A stretch of DNA of 64,000 nt from Pseudanabaena sp. Chao 1811. GTDB taxonomy: Bacteria; Cyanobacteriota; Cyanobacteriia; Pseudanabaenales; Pseudanabaenaceae. The number at the start of each line of letters is the position of its first letter. The stretch's first letter is position 1. The position numbers were made by a program, and so were the translations under genes. The stretch is taken from contig NZ_CP101416.1 of the NCBI RefSeq assembly GCF_027942295.1, positions 3,706,501 to 3,770,500 on the forward strand, read 5' to 3'. This document shows positions 34,474 to 42,218 of this stretch, one piece after another. The notes beneath the pieces are model-generated. The model was not told where the DNA came from, did no database searches, and saw only the letters and a list, made by a program, of their open reading frames with translations.

Positions 34474-34593
34474 AGCAGAACCATTGCCATGATATTTGTC
34501 GGTGTCGTAAAAGCCGTTACGAGTGCCGAAAAATAGACAGCTAATGGTAAAGACGATAGTTAGAATAGGCAAAATAACTTTGAGATCGAGCAT
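34468..34593 (-). CDS. 41-aa single-helix membrane peptide
   Basis: An open frame on the minus strand, ATG at 34593, encoding 41 residues: a short N-terminus (MLDLK), one hydrophobic helix (VILPILTIVFTISCLFFG) and a polar tail (TRNGFYDTDKYHGNGSAH). Size and layout are those of small thylakoid subunits that stabilise photosystem, cytochrome b6f or NDH complexes. I do not recognise the family. A real gene is supported by its own strong terminator, which starts at the stop codon. Confidence 0.65.
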   Translation of the reverse strand: MLDLKVILPILTIVFTISCLFFGTRNGFYDTDKYHGNGSAH

Positions 34594-34704
34594 GGTTTCA
34601 ATATCTGAAAGAATGATGACCTGTATATTTTAGTCTGAACTCAAGAAGCAGAAAGTAGCTTATAGGTGCTTTCTTAACAATTACAGCAATTTATCTAGGT
34701 TATA

Positions 34705-34739
34705 AAAAACGGAGAGTGCATTGCACTCTCCGTTTTTTT
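34705..34739. terminator. Bidirectional-type terminator (ATT loop)
   Basis: Perfect 16-bp arms (34705-34720, 34724-34739) with A6/T6; overlaps the stop codon of the FHA-LuxR gene. Confidence 0.85.
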
Positions 34740-35454
34740 AATTGTTTAAATCTGTATTATCGGCGGCACTATCTGCATTAGGACGATAGCTTTGCTCAAA
34801 GGCGTAGCGCACAATCTGGGAACGATTTTCCAAATTCAGCTTAGTCATGATGCTGCTGAGGTGAGTTTGGACTGTGCGTGGACTGATCTGGAGGCGTTTA
34901 CCAATTTCTTTGTTAGTAAAGCCTTGGACTACTTGCCAGAACACGCGCTCCTCAGAAGGCGTAAGGGTAGTGCGGGAAACAGGAGCAGTGGGTTGATGGA
35001 ATAACCGCATATGCTCACTGGGAGTGCGGTGGGGTTCACGTTTGTGAGGTGAGAAGAAATCAATATCAGTTTTGCCAATGGTCATGCGATCGCCACTTTT
35101 TAGCAAAATCGGGAAGGTAATTCTCTGTCCACGCATGAAGGAGCCATTACGACTACCAAAATCTACTAGATAGAAACTACCTGACTCATTGTTAGTAGTG
35201 CGTGGTTTGGAATCACCTCTCATAGATGAGTCAAACCCATCGTTTTTGGAAGCGCCTACAATTTGCAATGTAGCGTGATAGCGTGAAACCCATTTATCTG
35301 TTAGTACAATTGAGTTATCATAACCCCTCCCAATTGTCCAAAAATCTGCGTTTATAAGCGGAATCATCTGCTGCCCCTCATCAGCATGAACAATTAGATA
35401 GGGGTGTGGGTGTAGAAGGGTCACTGAACCGTTAGACAACTTTGTTGTGTGCAT
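34738..35454 (-). CDS. FHA domain / LuxR-type HTH regulator
   Basis: A 238-aa protein. The N-terminal FHA domain (about 25-135) reads phosphothreonine: WTIGRGYDNSIVLTDKWVSR with the key Arg and Ser, and FGSRNGSFMRGQR. The C-terminal LuxR/GerE helix-turn-helix (about 160-220) contains LTPSEERVFWQVVQGFTNKE and RLQISPRTVQTHLSSIMTKL. This links Ser/Thr kinase signalling to DNA binding. ATG at 35454 (MHTTKLSNG) is preferred over a TTG 9 bp upstream. No kinase is adjacent. Confidence 0.9.
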   Translation of the reverse strand: MHTTKLSNGSVTLLHPHPYLIVHADEGQQMIPLINADFWTIGRGYDNSIVLTDKWVSRYHATLQIVGASKNDGFDSSMRGDSKPRTTNNESGSFYLVDFGSRNGSFMRGQRITFPILLKSGDRMTIGKTDIDFFSPHKREPHRTPSEHMRLFHQPTAPVSRTTLTPSEERVFWQVVQGFTNKEIGKRLQISPRTVQTHLSSIMTKLNLENRSQIVRYAFEQSYRPNADSAADNTDLNN

Positions 35455-35812
35455 CTCAATCAATTGCCAATATAACCTATTTATATATTGTGAGACGTGT
35501 TTAATAAATTTTGAGTTCCTTTTCCAGATTCATGGCTTTTGCTGACATATTCTGTCACTAGCAGAAACTGAATTTAGATTAAGCAAAATCTATGAATATT
35601 CTACCCTTTTTATAGCAATTAGATAACCTTGGGATCACCAGTTAGATAGGATTGCTATATACTCCTCATAGAATTGAAAGCTGTTATAAACACCAACGGT
35701 TAAAAAATCAATCAAAACAAACCACACAAAAAATCAGATAAAAAAAAGAAGCATATGTTACTTTTTTTCTGTATTACAAATCTTAAAAGTCCTATGGGTT
35801 CTTGTTAAAAAA
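35455..35812. other. AT-rich intergenic region with divergent promoters
   Basis: About 358 bp between divergent genes (FHA-LuxR and the DUF948-like gene). AT-rich with A runs; no open frame, tRNA or inverted repeat of note. Likely holds both promoters. Confidence 0.5.
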
Positions 35813-36211
35813 ATGATTTGGATTGCGATCGCCTTACAGTTAATACTTAGTGCAGGATTGCTATGGGCAGCATGGCAGGTTTGGCTGCTCAAAAAAGCAC
35901 TTACTGCCACTGTAAAGACGGTAGATGGTTGGACAGAAGCTTGCCAAAGTGGTTTACAGGTCTCTTCCCCCAGTCTTGAGGTAGCGCGTGGTGGTGTGGG
36001 ATCTCTGCGAGAGCAATATCAAAAGTTGCAAATGCAGCTAGAAAGAATTCGGAAATTATTGTCTATGCTTGGACGTGGTGTATCCTTTTTAGGGAGTCGT
36101 TGGCAAAAGTCTAGCAAAGGTTCGTCAAACTCTCTCAATAACAAATCAAGTCATAGGTCGTCAGGCAGCAAGTCGTCAGGGAGCAAGCATAATGTCAAAC
36201 GGCGCAGGTAA
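35813..36211 (+). CDS. Small membrane-anchored protein (DUF948-like)
   Basis: A 132-aa protein: one N-terminal transmembrane helix (IAIALQLILSAGLLWAAWQVWLL, given here in part), a helical middle (SLREQYQKLQMQLERIRKLL) and a strongly basic Ser/Lys-rich tail (SSGSKSSGSKHNVKRRR). First of three genes with similar single-anchor topology; its last 20 bp overlap the YtxH-like gene. Function unknown. Confidence 0.72.
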   Translation: MIWIAIALQLILSAGLLWAAWQVWLLKKALTATVKTVDGWTEACQSGLQVSSPSLEVARGGVGSLREQYQKLQMQLERIRKLLSMLGRGVSFLGSRWQKSSKGSSNSLNNKSSHRSSGSKSSGSKHNVKRRR

Positions 36212-36554
36212 ATTTTTTGGTGGATTGATTGTCGGTACTGCGATCGGTACGGCTGTGGGTATTTTATTTGCGCCCCGCTCAGGCAAGGAAACCCGTCAGG
36301 TTTTAAAGCGCTCTGCTAAAGATCTACCCAAAATAGCGGAGGAAGTAGGAGCTAATGTGCAGTATCAAGCCGATCGCTTGACTGTACAGGCTCAACGAAC
36401 TCTTGATGAGGCATTGATAAGATTGCAAGAGGCGATCGCTACTGGACAGGAGGCTAGCCGCAAACTCCAAGATGAATTAATTCTATCGATGGCAAATACA
36501 TCTAATAACTCATCCATCGAAATAGACGATATTCCAGTTGAAGATGAAGATTAG
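36192..36554 (+). CDS. YtxH domain protein
   Basis: A 120-aa protein. The N-terminus has the YtxH signature: a Gly-rich membrane helix (FFGGLIVGTAIGTAVGILFA) followed by PRSGKETR. A long amphipathic helix and an acidic tail (EIDDIPVEDED) follow. YtxH proteins are stress-associated membrane proteins without a defined activity. Start lies within the upstream gene (20-bp overlap), so they are co-translated. Confidence 0.85.
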   Translation: MSNGAGKFFGGLIVGTAIGTAVGILFAPRSGKETRQVLKRSAKDLPKIAEEVGANVQYQADRLTVQAQRTLDEALIRLQEAIATGQEASRKLQDELILSMANTSNNSSIEIDDIPVEDED

Positions 36555-36597
36555 ACAATTAAAGAGCAAGTACTTAGTCAAGCACTTATAAGAAATT

Positions 36598-37140
36598 ATG
36601 TCAGAAGCTATCTTCCTGCTAGGTTTATCCTTTTTATTAGTGGTCGTTTGCCTGACAATTCTTTTGCTCACGGCAATTCCCACATTTCAAGAGTTAGCGA
36701 AAGCTGCTAATAGCATTATTCGTCTTGCCGATACTTTAACTAGAGAATTACCTGCCACCCTTGAAGCTATTCGGATGACTGGTTTAGAGCTAAGTGAGTT
36801 AAGTGATGAACTAAACCAAGGAGCAAAAAGTGCAGGTGAGGCAGTTAAGCAGGTAAATGATGGTATTAAGGGTGTGCGTCAAAGTGCTTCCAGTGCCACG
36901 ATCGCTACTAAAAGTGCATTTGCTGGTATCAAGGCAGGATTAAAATCTTTGGGTCGTCGTCCTCGACAAAGACGTACAGAGACTTATCAAGAAAATCTAC
37001 GTAGCAACAACCAATCTATTCGCGATTTAGGTAGTTCCTCTATAGACGATGAAGAGGATATTACTAATCAAGGCAGACTAATCACGCCCGATGACATCCG
37101 TTCTGAGGGATTTATGGGGGATTTAAATTCAGAAGATTAA
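36598..37140 (+). CDS. DUF948-like membrane protein
   Basis: A 180-aa protein with one N-terminal transmembrane helix (about 5-29), a helical apolipoprotein-like region (LADTLTRELPATLEAIRMTG ... SDELNQGAKSAGEAVKQVND) and a charged tail. The pattern matches DUF948-type proteins. It lies 43 bp after the YtxH gene; the three genes probably form one operon, closed by a hairpin overlapping this stop codon. Confidence 0.78.
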   Translation: MSEAIFLLGLSFLLVVVCLTILLLTAIPTFQELAKAANSIIRLADTLTRELPATLEAIRMTGLELSELSDELNQGAKSAGEAVKQVNDGIKGVRQSASSATIATKSAFAGIKAGLKSLGRRPRQRRTETYQENLRSNNQSIRDLGSSSIDDEEDITNQGRLITPDDIRSEGFMGDLNSED

Positions 37141-37170
37141 AAAAGGAGTGCGTAACGCACTCCTTTTTTA
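37138..37170. terminator. Terminator (TAA loop) overlapping a stop codon
   Basis: Perfect 15-bp arms with A6/T6 tract; the left arm begins with the stop codon of the DUF948-like gene. It lies 21 bp from the convergent perR gene. Confidence 0.88.
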
Positions 37171-37190
37171 AGGACATTTTTTTAATGACA

Positions 37191-37610
37191 TTACTTATTG
37201 CAGCGATCGCAGATACCGCTAACAGTCACTTCATAATTATCAACCTTTAGTCCTGAGCGAATTTGCTGGAAGCCTAGTCCTTCAAAGGCATTCCAAGCAA
37301 TATCTTCGATTTCACCACAGCATTTGCATCGGAAGTGGTGATGTGGCTCAACATTGGCATCATAGCGACATACGCCCTGTTCTAATAAGACTTCGCGGAC
37401 GAGTCCTGCATCTCGCAAAGTTTGTAGAGACAGATAAACTGTTGCCTGTGACGAGGTGGGTGCGTTTTGGTTGAGATCGTTCAAGATTTGCTCAGCAGTA
37501 GGATGATCTTGGCGATCGAGCAGGTTTGCATATACAGCAAAACGCTGGGGTGTAACACGCAACCCCTTTGATTTCAGTATTTGGACAACCCTATCCGCTT
37601 GCTTTTGCAT
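37191..37610 (-). CDS. perR: Fur-family peroxide regulator PerR
   Basis: A 139-aa metalloregulator. Winged helix (KSKGLRVTPQRFAVYANLLD, TSSQATVYLSLQTLRDAGLV) and a dimerisation domain with HHHFRCKCCGEIEDI and a second CxxC pair (CDRC) for structural zinc. Divergent from a peroxiredoxin gene, as in Synechocystis slr1738/sll1621, which supports PerR rather than Fur or Zur. It would repress the peroxiredoxin gene until metal-catalysed oxidation by peroxide. Confidence 0.9.
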   Translation of the reverse strand: MQKQADRVVQILKSKGLRVTPQRFAVYANLLDRQDHPTAEQILNDLNQNAPTSSQATVYLSLQTLRDAGLVREVLLEQGVCRYDANVEPHHHFRCKCCGEIEDIAWNAFEGLGFQQIRSGLKVDNYEVTVSGICDRCNK

Positions 37611-37742
37611 GATCTAATCTGAAAGTTTTAACTAAAGTCTTAGTTGTCTAGGACACAATCATAACACCCCTATCTAGGAACAACAACTTTATTAAACTTT
37701 TTCTAATAATTGAATATTTCTAGCTATTGACTAATTTCTAAA

Positions 37743-37757
37743 TAAGAATTATTCTTA
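37743..37757 (+). promoter_or_regulatory. Candidate PerR box (7-1-7 inverted repeat)
   Basis: TAAGAAT-T-ATTCTTA is a perfect 7-1-7 inverted repeat, the architecture of Fur/PerR operators, ending 33 bp before the peroxiredoxin ATG. A second inverted repeat AACTAA-4-TTAGTT (37630-37645) lies 20 bp before the perR start and may serve autoregulation. Confidence 0.65.
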
Positions 37758-37790
37758 GATAAATCAAAAAGTTACCTAAACTAAAAAACT

Positions 37791-38363
37791 ATGGCAGTTA
37801 TCGACACATTACCAGATGTAGTATTTAAGACTCGCGTGCGTGACGAGTCCGTCGGTGGTCCTAACCCCTATCGTTGGCAAGATCGCACCACTGAAGATCT
37901 TTTCGGTGGTAAGAAGGTAGTACTTTTCTCTTTGCCTGGTGCATTTACTCCTACCTGTTCTTCTAATCACTTACCTCGCTACGAAGAGCTTTATGATGAA
38001 TTCAAAGCTTTGGGCGTTGACGAAGTCATCTGTGTTTCTGTAAACGATGCTTTCGTGATGTTTAAGTGGGGCAAAGAAATTGGTGCTAAGAAGGTATTCT
38101 TGCTCCCCGATGGTAACGGCGAATTTACTCGTAAGCTTGGTTTCTTGGTTGACAAGTCCAATATCGGTTTTGGTTTCCGTTCTTGGCGCTATGCAGCCGT
38201 AATCAGCGATCGCAAGATCGAGAAACTTTTCGTTGAGCCTGGTTTTGGTGATAACGCTGGTGATGATCCTTTTGAAGTTTCTGACGCTGATACCGTCTTG
38301 GCTTACCTCAAGGGTGCTGCACCTGCTGGCGTATCTGCTCCTCGCTTAGCATTTGAAGGCTAA
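37791..38363 (+). CDS. Type II (Prx5-like) peroxiredoxin
   Basis: A 190-aa thiol peroxidase that reduces H2O2 and organic peroxides. The peroxidatic Cys sits in PGAFTPTCSSNHLPRYEELY (PxxxTxxC, about residue 51), with no resolving Cys of the typical 2-Cys class in the C-terminus, consistent with the type II class regenerated by glutathione/glutaredoxin or thioredoxin. Divergent from perR with a candidate operator between. It is followed by a terminator and then by a thioredoxin-reductase-like gene that could supply reductant. Confidence 0.92.
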   Translation: MAVIDTLPDVVFKTRVRDESVGGPNPYRWQDRTTEDLFGGKKVVLFSLPGAFTPTCSSNHLPRYEELYDEFKALGVDEVICVSVNDAFVMFKWGKEIGAKKVFLLPDGNGEFTRKLGFLVDKSNIGFGFRSWRYAAVISDRKIEKLFVEPGFGDNAGDDPFEVSDADTVLAYLKGAAPAGVSAPRLAFEG

Positions 38364-38370
38364 TCACTAA

Positions 38371-38403
38371 AATAAGAAAGTGCGCTTGGCGCACTTTCTT
38401 ATT
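38371..38403. terminator. Hairpin (TTG loop) after the peroxiredoxin gene
   Basis: Perfect 15-bp arms (38371-38385, 38389-38403) between the peroxiredoxin and flavoprotein genes. Confidence 0.8.
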
Positions 38404-38433
38404 CTTATTAACGTAACTTAAAGTGGGGTGGCT

Positions 38434-39438
38434 ATGAAACTTTCTAGCAAAAATCTAAACGAGCGCCTTGATACTGTCTACGATGCGATCGTGGTTGGTG
38501 GTGGCATGGGTGGACTATCAGCAGCAATCTATCTTGCTCGCTATGGTCTAAAGTGTCTAATTGTCGAAAAAGGCAAAGGGCGATCGCTATGGATGCAAGA
38601 TTTGCGTAATTATGTCGGACTCGACCCCACCACCCCCGGGCGCGACATCCTCAATCATGGGACAAAGACAGCTTTGGATTGGGGAGCCGATCATTTGCGC
38701 GGCTATGTGGAAGAAGTCGTCGATGAAGGCGAAACCTTTGCGGTGAAAGTAAAAGTTGGCAAAACTAACAGTATTTATCCCGTATTTCGTAGCAAGTATT
38801 TAGTTGCCGCTTCAGGAATTATCGACAATTTGCCCCAATTAGAAGACATGCAAAATGTCTATGATTATGCAGGCTATACGCTTCATGTCTGCATGATCTG
38901 CGATGGTTTTGATATGTGGGATCAGAAGGCTGTGTTGATTGCGAATACAGAAGGACAAATTGGTGCTGCCTTTGTCTTGAACTGGTTCACTCCCTATATT
39001 TCCGTTTTGACGCATGGCTTATGTGAAGTCAGCGATAAAACAAAACAGAAGCTTGCAGAGCATGGCTATCCATTGTACGAAGCACCGATCGCTAAATTCC
39101 ACGGTGAAAATCATCAACTCAGTGGTGTAGAACTCACCGATGGCACAATTGTGGAAGCAACCACTGGCTTAGTGGGTATGGGTTCGATTTACCACAATCA
39201 ATACCTCAAGGGAATTGAAGGATTGGAATATGATGGGCAGAATCTTGTAACTAATGATATGTGCAAGACTACCCACGATCGCATTTTTGCCCTTGGCGAT
39301 TTGAAGAGAGGCTTGAATCAAGTTTCGATCGCTGTAGCGGATGGAACTTTAGCCGCAACTCAAATTTGGCGAAATATCCGACGTGCTAGTCCTCCTCGCA
39401 AATGGGAAGAAAACATCAAAGTTCCTACTACAGTTTAA
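38434..39438 (+). CDS. Thioredoxin-reductase-like FAD protein (DDOR-type candidate)
   Basis: A 334-aa flavoprotein with the thioredoxin reductase fold: FAD-binding AIVVGGGMGGLSAAIYLARY, redox motif VCMICDG (Cys-x2-Cys), and FALGDLKRGLNQVSIAVADG. The NADPH-binding GxGxxA segment of true reductases is not recognisable (AVLIANTEGQIGAAF replaces it), which fits the cyanobacterial DDOR/FFTR-like enzymes that do not use NADPH in the standard way. ATG at 38434 is preferred over GTG at 38428; AAGTGGGG upstream may be the ribosome site. Neighbouring peroxiredoxin and perR suggest a peroxide-response role. Confidence 0.85.
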   Translation: MKLSSKNLNERLDTVYDAIVVGGGMGGLSAAIYLARYGLKCLIVEKGKGRSLWMQDLRNYVGLDPTTPGRDILNHGTKTALDWGADHLRGYVEEVVDEGETFAVKVKVGKTNSIYPVFRSKYLVAASGIIDNLPQLEDMQNVYDYAGYTLHVCMICDGFDMWDQKAVLIANTEGQIGAAFVLNWFTPYISVLTHGLCEVSDKTKQKLAEHGYPLYEAPIAKFHGENHQLSGVELTDGTIVEATTGLVGMGSIYHNQYLKGIEGLEYDGQNLVTNDMCKTTHDRIFALGDLKRGLNQVSIAVADGTLAATQIWRNIRRASPPRKWEENIKVPTTV

Positions 39439-39468
39439 AAAGAAGCCTCGCATTGCGGGGCTTCTTTT
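39438..39468. terminator. Terminator (ATT loop) after the flavoprotein gene
   Basis: 14-bp arms (39438-39451, 39455-39468) with one G-U-type mismatch, directly at the stop codon. A second hairpin follows at 39476. Confidence 0.8.
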
Positions 39469-39475
39469 GTAGGGA

Positions 39476-39506
39476 GTATTCATTTTGCCGTAGGCAAAAT
39501 GAATAC
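39476..39506. terminator. Second tandem hairpin (GTA loop)
   Basis: Perfect 14-bp arms (39476-39489, 39493-39506). The next ~190 bp up to mazE hold no gene. Confidence 0.65.
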
Positions 39507-39698
39507 CATGCAATTTGCTGTACTAGAATCGAGAATTATTCCCAATTCTCTGAGGTTGTTGGGGGTGAAAGTAGCACTCACTGAGGACATATAAAACTTC
39601 TGCTTATTAGTGTCATAGGGAAATTAACATTTGCGATTAACTTACAAGTATCACCGTCGTATTTGCTAAAATTAAATACAGATCTTTAAGGTTTAGCT

Positions 39699-39944
39699 AT
39701 GTCTGATGTCGCTATAACTATAAACAAGAATACTCATGAAGTTCTTTTAAAACTTTCTAAGCAGTCTGGTGATAATTTGCAAACTTTGTTAGACAAGGCA
39801 GTGGAGCAATATCGTAGACAGTTGTTTCTCTTGCAAGCAAATCAGGCTTTTGCGGCTTTAAGAAAAGACGAGTTATTGTGGCAAGATGAGCTTAATGAGC
39901 GTCAGGAGTGGGAGCAAACTTTAGCTGACGGGATTGATGATTAA
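39699..39944 (+). CDS. Antitoxin of a MazF-type pair
   Basis: An 81-aa protein. The N-terminal 45 residues look like a ribbon-helix-helix DNA-binding unit (VAITINKNTHEVLLKLSKQS) and the acidic C-terminus (DELNERQEWEQTLADGIDD) would wrap the toxin. Its stop codon overlaps the toxin start by one base (TAATG), the usual type II toxin-antitoxin arrangement. First gene of the 39.7-42.5 kb toxin-antitoxin cluster. Confidence 0.82.
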   Translation: MSDVAITINKNTHEVLLKLSKQSGDNLQTLLDKAVEQYRRQLFLLQANQAFAALRKDELLWQDELNERQEWEQTLADGIDD

Positions 39945-40288
39945 TGCCTCAAAAGATTGCAAGGGGAGAGGTATGGTTAGCAGATCTTAATCCCGTAAGA
40001 GGTCACGAACAGGCGGGGAAACGTCCTTGTTTGGTAGTTTCTGTAGATTTGTTCAATCAGGGATCTGCTGGATTAGTGGTTGTTGTTCCTATCACTTCAA
40101 AGGATAAATCAATTCCTTTTCATGTTGCGGTTAATCCTCCAGATGGAGGTTTGAAGGTGAGGAGTTTTATTAAGTGTGAAGATGTGCGATCAATTTCTGT
40201 AGAGAGGTTAGATAAGCGCTTAGGATACTTGTCTACTCAGGTGTTTGCAGATGTAGAAGATCGATTACGAATTTTGATGGGGCTATAG
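39944..40288 (+). CDS. MazF/PemK-family mRNA interferase
   Basis: A 114-aa toxin of the CcdB/PemK fold that cleaves single-stranded mRNA. Diagnostic motifs: RGEVWLADLNPVRGHEQAGK with RPCLVVS (catalytic Arg region), VPITSK, and SFIKCEDVRSISVERL with the conserved Asp/Arg. Full length and apparently intact. Translationally coupled to the antitoxin. Confidence 0.93.
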   Translation: MPQKIARGEVWLADLNPVRGHEQAGKRPCLVVSVDLFNQGSAGLVVVVPITSKDKSIPFHVAVNPPDGGLKVRSFIKCEDVRSISVERLDKRLGYLSTQVFADVEDRLRILMGL

Positions 40289-40310
40289 TTGATTTCGATA
40301 GCTAGGAACT

Positions 40311-40646
40311 TCATAAAGCTTGCTCTACCTGACGCGCAATTAATCTATCGCGCAATCCTTGAGGATCAAATTTTGCCTCGTTCATTTTACGGATTGTTTG
40401 CGCTTGATCTTGCCTTTGCTGTAAATATGTTTCAACCTCTTGTTGATGATTGAGGTAAAAGCTAATGGTGGTATAAACATCGGCTAGTTTCAAGGATGGA
40501 TAGCGATAAACAATTTCTTCAGCCGTTGCACCATTCTGAAAGGATTTGATGACTGTATCTAGGGTGACACGGGTTTTGCCAACGCGCACTACGCCATCGG
40601 TGTCGGTTTTGAGTGGAACTGGTTCAGCAGTAACTACTAATGTCAT
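40311..40646 (-). CDS. DUF433 protein, orphan antitoxin
   Basis: A 111-aa protein with a DUF433 winged-helix segment (GVVRVGKTRVTLDTVIKSFQ, NGATAEEIVYRYPSLKLADV). DUF433 proteins are usually followed by a DUF5615 PIN-like toxin. Here the 22 bp downstream lead straight into the convergent MazF gene, so the toxin gene is absent. Probably a leftover of a lost pair, or an antidote kept for other elements. Confidence 0.85.
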   Translation of the reverse strand: MTLVVTAEPVPLKTDTDGVVRVGKTRVTLDTVIKSFQNGATAEEIVYRYPSLKLADVYTTISFYLNHQQEVETYLQQRQDQAQTIRKMNEAKFDPQGLRDRLIARQVEQAL

Positions 40647-40746
40647 GATATTTTTAGATTAAATGATGTTAAATATCGTTCAACTTTTGCTGATCTAGGC
40701 TTGCATCATAATCACTATGTATGCCAATCCAAGACTAGACAATATT

Positions 40747-40938
40747 TTAATTTGCTAGCTCTGCTTCGTACTCGCTATCAATCTCATCTAGTAATTGATT
40801 AAGCTTTCCAGAGTCAAGATCATGTTCTATTTGCTGATCCCATATTTGCTCACGGTAGTCTATTAGCCATGTTGTTAGGTTATCTAGTTCCTTGCCAGAC
40901 AGTTTTTTTATTGCTATTTTAAGTTCTTGAATACTCAT
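40747..40938 (-). CDS. Small orphan antitoxin-like protein
   Basis: A 63-aa protein of the common cyanobacterial antitoxin type (LKIAIKKLSGKELDNLTTWL ... DQQIEHDLDSGKLNQLLDEI) that normally precedes a RelE/ParE toxin. No toxin frame is present in the ~100 bp downstream. It lies 16 bp behind the HEPN-like gene on the same strand, so it could instead be that protein's antidote. Confidence 0.75.
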   Translation of the reverse strand: MSIQELKIAIKKLSGKELDNLTTWLIDYREQIWDQQIEHDLDSGKLNQLLDEIDSEYEAELAN

Positions 40939-40954
40939 AGCTTTGTAGAAATAT

Positions 40955-41680
40955 CTAAAAAATATTCTTCGTAAGCCAATCTGCTCCTTGAATTAGTTCT
41001 TCTACTTGCTCTTTTGTTGGTTCAGAATCTTTCTTGTGAGAGCAGAGGTTTCGGAGATCTGCCAGAAATGAAATTTTTCGCCACTCATGCGTATCAATTA
41101 CACCAGCAGACTTCAAGGGATCATTCAAATCTGCAATTGTTGGATTTTTTTTTGCAACTTGGATACTGTGACTAACTACTACTTTTTGAAGATGTCCCTC
41201 AATAACAACTCCAGCAAGCGCCCCAGCAGCACGGTGATTAATCTTTACTAATTGTCTAGCAGCTACTAACTCACTATCTTTTAACTCTGCATACAACTCA
41301 CCCTCAATATTTGCGATTACTGAATCTATGCGAGTCTCAATTGATTTTAGTATTGTAAGCTGGTTCATGAAGCAGACTAAAACTCTTTCTTTTGCATTAA
41401 AATCGGAAATTTGAGAGGTAGGGGTAAACTTTATAAAGTCTTGAATTACGAAGGTCTCATTGTTAATATACTTTCGTTTAGGATCAATCTCATAGTAATT
41501 CCGAAATTCTTTGTATCGATCTGGTGCAAGAGATTCTATAGCTTTTAGAGATTTCGTATACCAAAACTGGTAATCGAAGTGAAATTCCAAACCCAGTTCA
41601 TTTTTAAAATCTAAAGCTAGCTCTCCACCTTCTTTACATAAAGCTAGTATCTCGGCATGAATAAGTTCTCGTTTAGGCAT
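40955..41680 (-). CDS. HEPN-like protein
   Basis: A 241-aa mostly helical protein. Near the C-terminus LADLRNLCSHKKDSEPT holds an R-x4-H motif (RNLCSH), the catalytic signature of HEPN ribonucleases, within helical context typical of that fold. The N-terminal 130 residues are not recognised. ATG at 41680 (MPKRELIHAEIL) is preferred over a TTG at 41713. It lies within the toxin-antitoxin cluster, with a 63-aa antitoxin-like gene 16 bp downstream. HEPN proteins here often act as RNases or in abortive infection. Confidence 0.65.
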   Translation of the reverse strand: MPKRELIHAEILALCKEGGELALDFKNELGLEFHFDYQFWYTKSLKAIESLAPDRYKEFRNYYEIDPKRKYINNETFVIQDFIKFTPTSQISDFNAKERVLVCFMNQLTILKSIETRIDSVIANIEGELYAELKDSELVAARQLVKINHRAAGALAGVVIEGHLQKVVVSHSIQVAKKNPTIADLNDPLKSAGVIDTHEWRKISFLADLRNLCSHKKDSEPTKEQVEELIQGADWLTKNIF

Positions 41681-41762
41681 TGAATTTTCTAAGTGTAAGT
41701 GTGAGGTTGACAAATACTGTGTATTGTCCGCATGGTCATGAGTAATAAAGTCATATTACTAT

Positions 41763-42209
41763 CTACACCCACGAGTCTAAAGAGAAAGTGTGTACTTGAT
41801 AAACACGCCTAAAATCACTGTCAGCGGAAACTAAAGTCAAATCATACTGAATTGCTGTTGCTGCAATCCAAAGATCATGATCGGTGAATCCTAGATTTTC
41901 AATAGTTACACTTCGGCGTTTACTTTTATCCTTTGGAGCAAATTGGTTAAAAACTTTTGCCTTAAGATTGCTGTAAATACTGGCAGTTTCTTCATCAAGA
42001 AAATAAATCTCTACCTCAGATAAAAAACTTTGAATTGCCTCTAGATTTTTCTCCTTTCGTGCTGATCTTTCAGCCATGTACAACAGTTCCGCTTGAGTGA
42101 TAATGCTAACGCCAACTGTTTCAGAAGATATGGATTGTAATTTATCCGTAATCTTAGGATCACCATTGATAATGTAGCTGCAATGGTTTGTATCAAGTAA
42201 ATAAGCCAT
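41763..42209 (-). CDS. VapC-type PIN-domain toxin
   Basis: A 148-aa PIN ribonuclease. Acidic residues of the active site are present: LLDTNHCSYII (Asp, Asn), ITQAELLYMAERSARKEKN (Glu), FTDHDLWIAATAI (Asp pair) and LVSADSDFRRV (Asp). Full length and apparently active. It follows its antitoxin gene by 9 bp on the minus strand. Confidence 0.93.
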   Translation of the reverse strand: MAYLLDTNHCSYIINGDPKITDKLQSISSETVGVSIITQAELLYMAERSARKEKNLEAIQSFLSEVEIYFLDEETASIYSNLKAKVFNQFAPKDKSKRRSVTIENLGFTDHDLWIAATAIQYDLTLVSADSDFRRVYQVHTFSLDSWV

Positions 42210-42218
42210 AAATCAATG

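Noticed and set aside
35655-35672. Sequence resembling the Yfr1 sRNA core (ACTCCTCA...)
   Set aside because: The core is incomplete and the flanking stem-loops expected for Yfr1 are missing.
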